A DNA stretch of 64,000 bases from NCBI GenBank assembly GCA_010279815.1, contig QEOQ01000141.1:372001-436000 (forward strand). Reading direction: 5' to 3'. Both the position numbers and the translations under genes were made by a program. The notes under the pieces are model-generated. The model was not told the DNA's origin. It saw only the letters and a list, made by a program, of their open reading frames with translations, and made no database searches. Source of the DNA: Brachionus plicatilis (Eukaryota; Rotifera; Eurotatoria; Ploima; Brachionidae). Shown here in pieces: positions 1 to 13,500 of this stretch. Numbering within the stretch: position 1 is the stretch's first letter; each line of letters opens with the position of its first letter.

Positions 1-3000
1 CTTAATTTATGGTGCGGCATAATCGAACGAGGGAATACGGTAATAATGATATTAATTAGAAGTTTGTTTTTATGTCGCAATTTTCAAATTTAGGCTGGCC
101 AGAAAAGTAAAAATAAATTTTGAGAAAAATTTAAATTCCATGACTTGACTCATGACCAAAAAATTCCACAAAATTTTTTGGAGCATGAGTGGGAGTTTGA
201 GTGATTAGCACTCAACTTACACTCACACTTGATCAAGTATAATTTTTGCGTGATACACTCACACTCACAGTCAAACACGCAATTTTTTTGCGTGACAAAA
301 TTTTAAAAAAATTAAAATTTTTTTTTTTAATGACATATTAAATTGAATTAAATTTTAAGCATCTTGTAATATTTTTTAAGTTCGAAATTTTTATTTAAAT
401 ACGCAAAAATTAGCAAAAAGACTCGGTCTAGAACTTTTTACTAAGATCTAATTTTGTTTCAAAATTTTTCTCATTTATCGATGATTTATTTTTAGTTTTG
501 AAATTTAAAAAAATATTTTTGTGTTACAACAATAGCTTTATTAATTTAAAAAATATATTATTTTTTGATAAGTTAAAAAATAAGGGGAAATAAATTGGTT
601 TCAATTTGTTCGCTTCAATTCGTCTTACATTTCATTAATTTTTGAAAAAAATTATAAAAAGTTAATTTTAATGAAATTTTTTAGGAAAAAACTGGATTGT
701 TATGAACTTTATTACTTCATTCAATTGAGAAAATAGAGTTGTGTGAATCTTAAAAAAACTTTAAACTATAAAAATCTTCTTCTTCGTCTAACAACTTTTC
801 TCCTTGTTTTTTTCTTAATCGAATGAACATGTTCATAGTGGATATTTTATTTTATTGTCGTAATCAAAGAAAGTACTATCTACTGCACCGTATAGCATCA
901 ATCCAAGCTTTGATGAATTTATATTTTTTGATAGAACAAATAAGAAATAAAATTCAAAAAGACTTGAATCAGAATGATACGACGGCGTATTAAAATGAAT
1001 TGTTACTTTATTTTTTAAAACAAAGTAACTTTACAATCTATTTCTTAGCCAAAAAATGATTCTTCGCAAATAAAAAAAAAATTTTGTTATTATTTATTAT
1101 TACAGAAAAAATAATCGAATCAATCGAACAATAGAATCTAAATATATTGAATTTATTTATTGGACAATCTGTTCTAGAAAAGCTCCTTCAGATTTAAAAA
1201 ATTAAAGCATCCATGACATTCTATTTATTTACAATTGAAAAAAGTTGAAAAAAGTGAAAATTATTAAATTAAAGTTATCCTCAAAAATAATACTTGAGAA
1301 ATAAAAAAATTTTATGATTCCAAGAATGATGAGAAAAAATTTGTGTATATTCAGATTGAGAACTAGCAAACAACCTCATTTATTCAAGTTGGTCTTAAAA
1401 CTCACAAATTTCAAATGATCGATATTATATTCAATATATCAACAATCTAGTTTATGATGAAGCATAAAAAAATTTAAAAAATAAAATCTGAATTTTATAT
1501 TGAAATTTTTATATTGAAAAAGCAAATAATTTTTGTAATTTAATTATTTCTATAAGCATTTTAATTATAATTATAAATGGAGAGTTAATCAATCTTCAAT
1601 AAGCCTAGGGCACTTTTTAGTTGATTAAACTTAAGCTTTGAAAAAAATCGAGATTATCCGAAATAATTTGATAAAAAATTCTCTACAAGAAATTTGGTGA
1701 ATAAACTAAAAGGAGGCATTTGCTTATGATTAAATGTATGAAGATTAAAATCGGCACATCCGCTGGTAATAATGGAAAAGGAAATAAATTTAAAAAAATT
1801 AACTGAAAGTCATTTATTCAATAGTTAAGATATTTATTTTAACTGAAGACATGCTTTTTAGAAAAGAAATCCGCTATCATCGAGATTTTTTTATTGATTG
1901 TTAATAGTAACTAAATGAAGAAAAATAAATTTAGTTAAAAATTGTAAAAACTTGTTTATGCGAACAAAATCTAATTTTTCTTTATAGTTTTTCTTTTATT
2001 TTAAGTGAAAAACAAATACTATTTAGCAAAATGGATATCCAGATATAAAATTAAAAATTGAATTTTTTTTTTTCAATTTTCAACAAGTTGATAATTTGTT
2101 TTTATTAAGGCATAAAAGCTTAAAAGCTGTTTGAAGAAATTAATTATAAGTATTATTTAGTTACTAATAGTTCGAATTTAGACTTTCAAGGTCTTAAAAA
2201 AATTAATCTTATAAACCATCTAATAAAACATCATTAACTGAAGCCATGAATTTGAAATTAGACTTAAGAGGGATGCTATGTGAAACCAAATTTTCTCTCA
2301 AGAATTTGAATCCTTATTTACTCTAAAAGGTATGATTGATGGAAAATAAATACAAACTATTTTATAAATTTTCTACATTTTTTTCTTAATTTCAATTTTA
2401 AATTTTTTCACGTACAATTTTAATTCAAAAGATTAAAATTTATTCAACGAAACTTTTTTATTTAAGGCTAATTTTAATTTTTTAATTTAGAAAGATAAAT
2501 AATAAATAAAAGAGAATATTTTTATTTCATTGTGAATAAATTTATTTTGACACATGATATTTTTATTCATTTCAAAGAATTTAATGAAGTATTTGTAGAA
2601 ATTATTTTAAAAACTTTTTTATTTTTTAAAAATCAAATCCAAATAGGTTCTAAACTCATTTTTGCTTCTTACGTAAAATAATGTAATTGCTTCATTTATA
2701 TAGTACTCGAATTTTTTAAAGGTTCAAAAATAATTTAATTAGTCTTTTAATTATTTCTCAAGTAAAACAAAAATTTACTCTAAGTTGAATTTTATCATTA
2801 AGTGTGTTTGTTTGTTGTTAGGCTCAGAAGTGTGAACCTAAAATTTCTACACGAGTAAATTTTTTTCAAACATTTTTTTAAATAAAGTTTATTTTTTTAA
2901 TCATCAAATTTTCGAGAATTTAGTTTGAAAATTTTAGTTCAATTTTCATTATTTCTAGCAATTGCTCTTACTTAAATTTGTTTAGTAATTTTTAAAATGG

Positions 3001-3880
3001 TAACAAAATGAGACAATTCGAAAATAGCCTTAGATTACTGATAAATTTTTAAAAAAATTGGATTTTTTTCTTGAATTAAAAATTGGAAATTAATCTCAAT
3101 TAATTTTGACAAACTCATTTTACCTAAATTTTCTTTATTTAAAATAAGCATCATAAAATTTTAATCAAAAAAAACTTTTTTGCTACCTTTTATTTTTTTT
3201 GGAACTCAGGCCTATTCGCTATTTTGCACATGAAAATTAAGTAAATAATCATTTGATTAGTAAATTTCTAGCAAAAAAAATTCCTTTATATTAAATAAAT
3301 TTTTCAATTATTTCATAAAATAGACTGACACTGGATCAAAAAAAATTTTATAAATGCCATGGATTGATTGTTATTTTAGTTAGACTCGAACGAGACAAGA
3401 ACCGAATTTATTTGTAGGTAATCTCACAATATTTCCTGGGGTTAATTTAGCTAAGTAGTCTTAAGCCGTTCAATTGCAATTAAACTCCTATCAGGCATCA
3501 AATTAGTAAATATTTTAAATACTTTTTTTATTAGGAACCCATTTGAAAATTAATTTTGGTTTTATTCGATTCGAATTCGAGAATCATGCTTTCACTGTAA
3601 GGTTTGAGTTGTCCTAACCATAGCAAAATATTTTTTTTTCTTAACTAAACTTTTATTCATAATTGAATATTTAATCAAGATTATTTAAGTTTTTTATATT
3701 ACTTAGTATCTTCTGATTGATTTTTCGTTAAAGTATTTATTTTTCAAAATTTTAAGGTAAATGTTAATATATTAAAAAAATTCGGTGTCTAATATAATAT
3801 GCCATGGATCTAATGATGAATTTTAGATTTTTAATTTATTTGAGAGTGTAATAACCCAATTTTTATTAACATTCTTAGGA
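1..3880. other. AT-rich intergenic stretch, no gene recognised
   Basis: No open frame with recognisable coding content was found on either strand. Around 150-300 there is a short region of ACTCACA-like repeats and a small hairpin (CACGCAA / TTGCGTG) that may be an old repeat. The rest is poly-A/poly-T rich sequence without tRNA, rRNA or domain-like peptides. It is the upstream flank of the carboxypeptidase gene, and its promoter may lie at the right end, but no core promoter element could be identified. Confidence 0.6.
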
Positions 3881-3901
3881 ATGTCAAACAAAAGCAAGCA
3901 A
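3881..3901 (+). CDS. Possible first coding exon of the carboxypeptidase gene
   Basis: An ATG at 3881 opens seven codons (MSNKSKQ) followed by a GTAAAT donor at 3902. The exon ends in phase 0, which is the phase needed to join the next recognised exon at 4588 (reading NPYESF). An acceptor-like ATTCTTAG stands just before the ATG, which could receive an upstream untranslated exon or a spliced leader. The frame also runs on to a stop as a 26-codon ORF, so the splice is unproven. This is only a plausible start; the true N-terminus may lie elsewhere upstream. Confidence 0.35.
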
Positions 3902-4587
3902 GTAAATAAGCCCCAAAAACCACCTACCAAAAGCTTGGATGCTAATTATTTCAGAAAATAATTTCTTTGATTTTTAACAGTATCGTGAAAATAGAAAAAA
4001 AAGCTTACATCACAAATTAAAACTTTTCAAATTTAATTTTGCATGCTTTAAATTAGCAATTAAAATTCTCCGATTCTATCATTTTCCTTTAAAATTCTTG
4101 CTTAGATAGACTAGCTTTGCAAAACGACCAGGAAATTTCTTCAAATTCCGTAATTAATTTAAACAATTTTTAACTTTAATATTGTTATTCCATAAAGCTC
4201 GAGTGTTGAAACTCGGTAAAATTGTCATGACAACAAGTGAGTGAGAACAAGAAAAATGAAAAATGCTTTTTGATTCACAAATAAGGAGAAAAGAAAACAC
4301 TAAGACAGTATCCTATATGGTTTTTTTATTTGATAGAAAAAAATATAAAATTTACGAAATTTTTTTATGTTAAATTTTCTAATTTTGAATAACTTTCTAG
4401 GTTTAGCTGTTTAATTAGTAGCGAAAAAATAAAAAAAAAGCTTTTTGTTTAGATTGAAATCCGGTCTTGATATTGTAGCCTTTGGAATGCGCTAAAATGA
4501 GTTGGAGCACGCCAAAATATCCGCTAATAATAGTAAAAATAAAATCAAATACAAATTGAAAAATCAAATCTATATTTGCCTAAATAG

Positions 4588-7500
4588 AATCCATATGAAA
4601 GTTTTATGAAAAAGCACTTGGAGCACTATGGCTATTTCACCGGACGAAACATGGCCATTACTCGGTTCGGCTACGAACCAAAACGAAACCCGAAGAATTT
4701 AAATAGTGACGATTCGGACTTTGAATCGGATGACAGCGAAAACTCTACATCAAACAAGATTAAAAGTAAAAATTATCTCTATGCAAAAATTCAATTATCT
4801 TTAATACATAAATTAATATTTATTTTCCAAAGATAAAATTGACTGGAACAACAAGGGATCTAAGAAGTCTGAAAATTACAAATGGTGGCTCAAGGACAAT
4901 ATTTACAATTTCGGTCAAAGAGAAATAGAATATCAACGAGAACCACGCTGGCCATTTGAAATGCAGGTAATGTCGGAAAAAATTCATCACATTGATGCCG
5001 TTTTTGAAGAACCAGAGCCTTTTTATAACAAGAGTAATCAATTTGAATTTTTTTTTTTCTTTTTTTGTAAAAATCTTTCAAGCCGGCAATGAGGAAATGC
5101 CAATTTACAAAAACGATCAAAAGTTTAAATCAGTTTTTTATTACAACCCACTCAATTGTGGATACGTAAGCTTTTTTTGACATTTTTTTTCAAATAAATT
5201 TTAATTAAATTTCAAAGAATTTTTTTGATTTCTTTTTTTAAAGTTTATTCGATCTAGAGTAGGTGGAAGCAGAGACTCTTGTCCAAGACTAACATGCGAT
5301 TTGTCAGAGATAGAATTGAGTAATACACTGCTGTTTGAGTCTCGGTTCGAGTCTGGGAATTTAATGAAAGCAGTCAAAATGTAATTTAAAATTAAACAAA
5401 AAAATTTATATAAATTTAAAAATACTAAAGAAATGAATTTGAATATGAGTTAACTTTGAGATGTGATCTTTACACAAATAAGCATACTCAATGGTTCTAT
5501 TTTCAGATTAAAAATGCCAAACCAAATGTTAACTATCGATTTACGATTACCAATTTAATGAAAACTGATAGTCTATACAATATGGGAATGAAGCCTTTAA
5601 TGTACAGTGAATTGGACGCGAAAAATAAAAATATAGGCTGGCGACGCTGGGGAACTAGCATTCGATATTACAAGAATAATCAAAGGTAAGTCTAACTTAA
5701 TTATTTATCAAAAGTCGCTATCAAACCTTTGTTAAAATGCAAATATTTATTCATTTAATATTCATTAAGATTTATTTCTGAATGCTTTTTTTTAGTTTAA
5801 GTTATTTTTATAGTTTATTTTTTTTATTACATTTTTAAAAGAAGCCTTAAAAAAAATTAAGATTTTTTGTCTAGATTTCGAGCTAATTATTAATTTATCA
5901 CATTAAAATATTTTTAAATGCGATTGGACAAAAAATTTGACTTTTATTCTTTATAAGCTTATACTTTTAGGTACGTATTTAGTCAAATTAAAAATTAAAA
6001 AATTAATTTTTGGTGCTTTCAATCATGTTTTTATTTTTTTTCGTTTTGTTTTACAATCAACTTTTTTATTCTTATAATTAAAAATATATATTAAATCTTA
6101 AGAAAAAGATGTGATTTTTTTTCAGAGTTTTCAGACCTTAATCAAAACAAAAAATTTTATTAGATGCGAAATCAATATAAGATTTTTAAAAATTGTATTT
6201 TTCATTTATTGAAAATTTATTAAGGTCAATCTCATTCGAGATTTGAATAAATAAAGCTATTTTGCTTTGATTAAATATTCAAAAGCTCTTCATATGGTAT
6301 ATTCTAGCGTTTTAGTTTTTCAAAGCCTTGCGGGAATCCTTCAAAAAATTTATGCAAGCCAAGTTTATAACTAGAAGCGATTAAGTATATATATTATTAA
6401 ATACTTCTATGTTGGTATAAACAAATAAAAATAAGAATTAATAAAAAAATTCAACTAAACAATATTTTCTTAGAGTTAAATACCTTGCATGAAAGAGTAT
6501 GTCATCATTTTCAACCTTTAACAAAAATACAATAAAGAGGAATTTTTCTTAATATATGTTTTTATTTTATTGATCATTTAATAATGTAAAAAATTTAGTT
6601 AAAAATTACCAGAAAAAATCAATTTGTTTAAAATTTATGCTTGATTAGCTTTCATATATTGATATTAATAGGGACCTAATCTAATGACTGCTACAGAATG
6701 TTTGAATTTTAAACCTCTTGTCCTAAAAAATGTGTTTAAACATTTAAATAATATTTAGATATTATTTATTTATTTTAATGAACGCCTTAAAAGCGATTTA
6801 AAAAGTAAAATTTAAAAATTGAAAGTAGAATAATTGTTAAATATATCTGATTGCCAAGTTTTTGAAATTAGATTTAGAATTTCATATGACATGAAAAATT
6901 TTCAACTAAAATAGCGAATTTAACTGAAATTTGTTTTAAAAAATTTCAAACTTTAATCTTCCTTTTGTTTCTTTAAATGTGAACTTAAAAAAAATTTTTA
7001 TTGAAAATTTGAGTTTTCTTAATCGAATTAAAAAAACTTAAATATTTTCTTTTGGAAATTTTAAATTTTAAAAATTTTGTTTAAACCTTTAATAAATTCT
7101 TTAATAAATGTAGTAGTTTGATAATTTTTACTTTTGAAAAAATAACTAATAGATTAAAATATTTTGTCCATAAAAAAATTTGAAAACTTATCAATAACAT
7201 CAATACGATTTGTTACTTTTAAAGTTTTTTAATTAACGTTAAAAAAATTAATTTTTTTAAATAAAAACCTTCGTTAATTTCAAGTATTTTCAGTCAAAAA
7301 TTAACTTAAAAATCTACTAAATAAATACTTCTTTTGAGCTTTAAATTTTGAATTTTAAGATCCGAAGATCAAGACGGTAATCTCAAAAACCTTTATTCTC
7401 TCACATGGGTTTGTAAATTTCCGAATGAAAATGATACCTATTATTTTGCTCATTGTTATCCATATACATATACCAACCTTCAAGTAACAAAAAAATTTTG

Positions 7501-10500
7501 TAGTGAAAAATTTAAGTTTTGAATACAAAAGGAATACATTGCTGATATTCAACAAGATCCCGTAAAAAATAAATATTGTAAAGTGAAAATTTTGTGCAGA
7601 ACACTGGCCGAGAATTTAGTTCATCTTTTGACCATAACAAATCCATCTTCGAGCGAAGAAGAGGCTAATAGCAAACGAGCTATTGTTTTGACAGCTCGGG
7701 TGCATCCGGGCGAAACTAATTCTTCCTGGATGATGAAAGGCTTTTTGGACTTTTTACTCAGCAACTCGCCAGATGCTAAATTACTACGCGACACATTTAT
7801 ATTCAAAATAGTGCCTATGCTCAATCCGGATGGTGTGATTATAGGAAACTATAGATGCTCATTAACTGGTCGGGATTTAAACCGAAATTATAAAACAGTA
7901 TTAAAGGAAGCTTTTCCAAGCATTTGGCACACTAGAGAAATGATCAAAAAGTTGACTCAAGAACGTCAAGTCCTTCTATATTGTGATCTACATGGTCACA
8001 GTAGAAAGAATAATGTCTTTATTTATGGTTGCCATAATAACAACAATCCTAAAAAACGTTTCCAAGAACATGTTTTTCCAATGATCATGAGTAAAAATGC
8101 CAAAGATTTGGTACAAATACAATATAATTTAAAAAAATACTATTAGATTTTATTGATTTAAATTATTTTTAAGTTTTCGTACAAATCCTGCAAATTTAAA
8201 ATCCAAAAAAGCAAACAAGGAACTGGTAGAATAGTTATGTGGAATTTAGGCATAATGAACAGCTTCACAATGGAAGCTACATTCAATGGATCTACACTGA
8301 ATCAAAAAAGTGGCTATCACTTTAGTTCAAAAGACTTGGAACAATTAGCCTATCATTTTTGCGATTCTATTTTGGATTATTGTGATCCAGATCAGACCAA
8401 AGTATTAAATTTTATTTTTTTTTAATTGATTTTTCATTTTATTTTGTTGTCAGTGTAAATTAATCATGAACGAAATAGAAGCTTTGTTGAGAGAACAAAT
8501 CAGGTCTAAATTAGAGTCTCAGGGAATAAACGTAGACCAAATCAACCTTTTGAATGATCTCGATTCACTTAATATAAAATTAGATGAAGATGAACCAGAG
8601 TCCAGGTAAGTTTCTTGATTTTAATCCGAGTTGCATTAAAGAAACCTCACTTCAAGTAAAATTTACAATTTGAATAAGTAAACAGGTAATGGTGATAATT
8701 GTTTTTATTTATCTTTTACATTTTACCAATAAATCTTTTATTCATTCAATTCGATTGCATAAACTATTATTCTATAAATTTATTATAAAATTTAATTTAA
8801 ATTTTAATTAAAAGTCGGAATGAATTTTTCTCACTCAGAGGCATTTTGAATAATTAGAATTTGATGAAAAAATTTTCAAAGTCATTACCAGACTTTGAAC
8901 TGAGAAATTTTAAAATGAAAGGCAAATTTTGTTTTAAAATAAGAGCCTAATTATATTTTATTTAAATACGATTAATATTAAAAGCAAAATCTAATTTAAG
9001 AATTATATTCCTTAAGTTTAATCCAAAGTTGGTCAAAAGTCAAAGTCAAGTCTGGACTTTGACTTTAAAAATTATTTTTTTGAATTCAAGTCAAAACTTT
9101 TTTTTGAAATTTTTTTTCTTTAAACGGCGCTTTTAAGGGTTCTTATTAAGGAAGTCGCTAAAATAGCTAAAATAGCAAGTTTTTTTGGCGGCCTAGTTCA
9201 AATCTAAATTATTAAAATGAAAGTCCGAGCCAAGACTTTAAAGTATAAGTCTGTTATAAGTAAATCAAAGTCTGACTTTTACTTTGATTCCAAAATAATT
9301 TCAAAGTCAACTTTAACTTTGACTTTGAACGATTCTCACTTTAAGATTTGATTTTTGACCAACTCTGGTTTAATCTTAATGTTTAAACCAAGTCCAAATA
9401 TTTCAAAAATAATTTAAGTGAATTTTGTTTTTTCTTTCATTTATTGAATCTTTTTTAAATTCTTTAATAGATATTAAATCAGAAACTTTCAGTTATTGAG
9501 TCTAGAAAAAATTAGAGATAAGAGATATAGGTGCTGATAAAGAAAGTAAAATAGTTTTTGACCTTAATAGTATTTTAATTCACTTGAATTTTGACTCAAA
9601 TTAATTAAAATAAATGGAACGTAGAAAATGTTAGGGGTTTGAGTTAAAAAATATATCCAATTCATTCATTACCAAGCCATTTTTAATAAATCAATTTTAT
9701 TAGTCATTTTTGTTTTCCAAGGCAATTTTTCATCAACATGACAAACTACAGTCACCATTTTCTTTACTATTCCACAATTCTTTTTTACGTAAAGTCAAGT
9801 AACGAGCTAGATTTAAATTTTTTTTAATTAAATTCATTTAAATTACATTAATATCAAATTTTTTTCTAAAAAAAAAGTGTTTTTAAAAAGGAGTCCGGTT
9901 AAATCTAATTAAAGAAAAGGTAGAAGAAGAAGTCTTGCTTAGAGGATTTTAATTTAGATTTAGATTCGAAAAAAAATCTAAAAAATTCATTTACTTCATT
10001 AAAAACTGACTTAAAAATGAATTGGAAAATGTAAGTTTTTGGTAAAATATAATTTTTTAAATTTGATCAAAACATTTGAAATACGAAATTAAATTTCATC
10101 GCAGATTTTTAGATTTTTGAAAAAAGGATTGTTATTTGTAAAAATTGCATCAAAATTTAATTGCGCATTTAAAATGTTTTGATCAAATTTGAAAAATTAA
10201 AGTTGAGCAAAAATTTTACTTTGTAAATTTGCTACATGTAATTTTAATCGAAAATCCTCAAGTATTACATGTAAACTTTAAAAAACGTTTACGATAGATA
10301 CCCAAAAAATTCAGTTGTGTAAATTTACAATTTAAAGAAAATGATGAAAATTTTTCGTAACAAAATTTTTTTTTTAGTAATTAAAAATTCAAAATATCGT
10401 TTCAATTCAAAGAGTTTATTGGATATTAAAAAAAGATTTTAAAAAATTTTCATATATTTGTTTAATTTTTTCAATTTTTCTAAAGCTTAGAATTTATAAC

Positions 10501-13500
10501 AATTCAAAGTATAAATTTTCGATATTTTCTTTTCTTTTAATAAATATCTCATGTATCCATAAAGGATAATGGAGAAGAACACTTATCTCTATTTTAGTAC
10601 CATCTAAGCTACAGCTCTAATCTGTATCGAGTTGGCCAAAGCTAGCATGACTGGCCACTAAAAAAGATTTTGTTAAATATTTATTTTATAAGTTATAATT
10701 TTTTGGTAATTTAAAAGAGTCTCTGAAAAAAGGGTCATAAATTTTAAATTACAGAAGGCTCTTATGCAACTCAAATTTTTTGTTGAAATTTTTTACATTT
10801 AATTTTCTTTAGTGATGATGCTGGATCAGATAGCTCAGCTGATGACGGACTCCCGTTACATCTTGAACGCTTTGCAAAAGTGATTTAAGAACTTCAATAT
10901 TTTTTCATAATTTTAAACCTAAACATAAAAAGATAAGGCAGCAAAAAAAGAAAAAAATCAAGACAAAAAAAGTAACCCCCCAAGTGACCAAGTTTAGAGA
11001 GCAGGTAATTTTAAAAAAATGATTTTAATATTTTTCATTTTCTGACTTTGATTGTAATCTTTGACTATCATTAAAAAATTAGACGGTTAATAAACTTGTT
11101 AATAATAATCAAATAAACTCTAATAATTCAAACGGTGTTAATAATACTACGAATGTAAATAGCGCTAATAATTATCAGACAAGTAGTGGCAATAATAACA
11201 GTAATGCCGCTGAATCGATTCAAACTAGTAATAATTTAACGAGTAAAGTAAGCTTGCTCTATTCGCAGGCTAATACCGAGGTAATTTTTGGCTAAAACAC
11301 ACTGGTTCTAGCAAATAATCAATAATAATAAATTGCTCACATGGGTTTATTAAATCAATAATAAAATGTTGTTTTGTGTTGTTATTTTTTCGTTCAAGTT
11401 TTCCCAGCTTCACTTCCCTAAACGTTTAAAACACTAATATTGGCAATTTAACAGGTTTTTAATTGAAAATAATTTTAGTTTAATCAATTTAGATTTTTTA
11501 ATTAGATTGGCTTTGTTATAAACCAACACATTGCCTAACTTGCTTTACTAATGCCCCCTAAGATACCATTTGAGACACTTTTTTTAGATCGCCAATTGTC
11601 TCAAATTGATATCTATTGCTTTTTTTTAATAATTGATCATGTGACAGTTGAATTAAATGTTATTTAATCCTCAGAAAAATATTTTTTTAAAAAATTAGTT
11701 TGACTTGTACAGTCAAAAAATTGCAAATTTTTTAAATTAAATTTTATTCACTTACAGTAGATTTTTTCTATTTAAATGGCTATATTTTAAATAAATTTCG
11801 GCTTAATGTAAAAGTATAGAAATACTAATACAAGAATAGAAGTTTTTTTGTGGACTTTCATGAAATGGTAAAACTTTTATTATTTTTACTAATTTTTTTT
11901 TGAGAAGCATAACGTCATATACGAAAATTATAAATTTAGTATTTTGCTTAAATTCTAGAAAAAAGTTTATAATGAATTTTTAAAATATGACAAAATTCAA
12001 AAAGTTTGGTAGATTCTATCATTTTTTTGAAATTAAATCGAAATTTATGTAAATACAGCAATTTTATATAATTTTAGGATAATTTTTTTAAATCCTTAAA
12101 TGTAGTAAATCATTACATATGTAAGTAAATTTATATTTGTCAACAGCAAGAAATTCACAAAAGAATTTGTTTTTCAGTCATAATAAATAAATAAATAAAT
12201 AGACTTCAATTTTGGCAGTATTTAAAAATTAATAGAATAAAATTATCAATGGCCTATACTTTATTATCACTAATTTAACTTCAGCTGTTTAATTTCACTT
12301 ATGTCTATATAAAATGAATTTTAGCGTGAAAAACGATTTATTAAGATAAAAAATATTGGGACTCCCTGGTAGTGTTATTAACTAATAACATAATTTCTTA
12401 TAAATTATTGACCAACCGATTATGTTATCGGAGTGTAACGAAATCTTTTGATAACAAAATCTGTTATCCCTCCGATAACATAATCAGTTGGTCAATAGAT
12501 GATAACATCTTATGTTATCAGTTGATAACACTTTCTGGTAAACCCAAAATATTTTTTAAGTATAAAAAACTTTTTCATTATAAAAATACTTTATCAATTA
12601 GTTCACAAATTGTAGTATCCTTTCTAAGATCAATATTTTTTATTTATTAATTTGTGTATTTTTTAGAGTAAAAGCTTGTTTGAAAAATTTTTACCAATTT
12701 TGAGTAACAGAAATCTTATTTTTCAAAAAATGCAGGCCCTAGTCTTTATTGTAAACTTGGTGAAGAATCATTTGAAAAAGATTGTGTTAAAATTTAAAAA
12801 ACAATTTTTAATTTTCAATTTTGTCTCAAACATGCATTTAAAATAGAATTAAATAGAATTAAATAAATAATGCATTTTAACAGAAAAATAAAAAATTTTT
12901 TTTGAAATTTAATTTTTTTGAAGTATAAATGAAAATGAGATATTCTCATATATTTTGGTATATTCTGGTAAAAAATATTACAGCTGAGGACGTTTAATTA
13001 CTAATTGTTTTCATATCTTGGTAATTACCAGCTTTAAATATTACAAAGTCAATACCATTCGTCTGAATTTTGCAAAAAAAATTTAATTCTAATGACTCCA
13101 AATTAGCAAGATTAAATCATTTAAGTTATGGGTCTTTTTGAAAGAACAGATTAATAAGACCTAAACATTTGGCTTGCATTTGTTTGTAGTTTTTTAATAT
13201 TTTTTAGTCCATTTGGAACAAAGAGAACATTTTTAATTTTAAATTTTTTATCACTCTGATATTTTGCTTAAGTAATAGACATTTTGCTTTTTAAACAATT
13301 TTAGCTAAACTCCGGAATTACGCTTGAGTGGCAATGCTGATTTTGAAAAATTTCTAAAAAATGCACGGAATTTTTAAAATATAAAAATTTAATTACAGAG
13401 TATTTGCAAACGCAGAATATAGTTGATATAGTGAATGTATCAACTGATACAATTTATTGAATCATTAATAAGAAATATTTTTTCATTATTATTCTAAAAT

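Noticed and set aside
12372..12650. 92-codon open frame
   Set aside because: It lies in the GATAACA palindrome and has no domain character.
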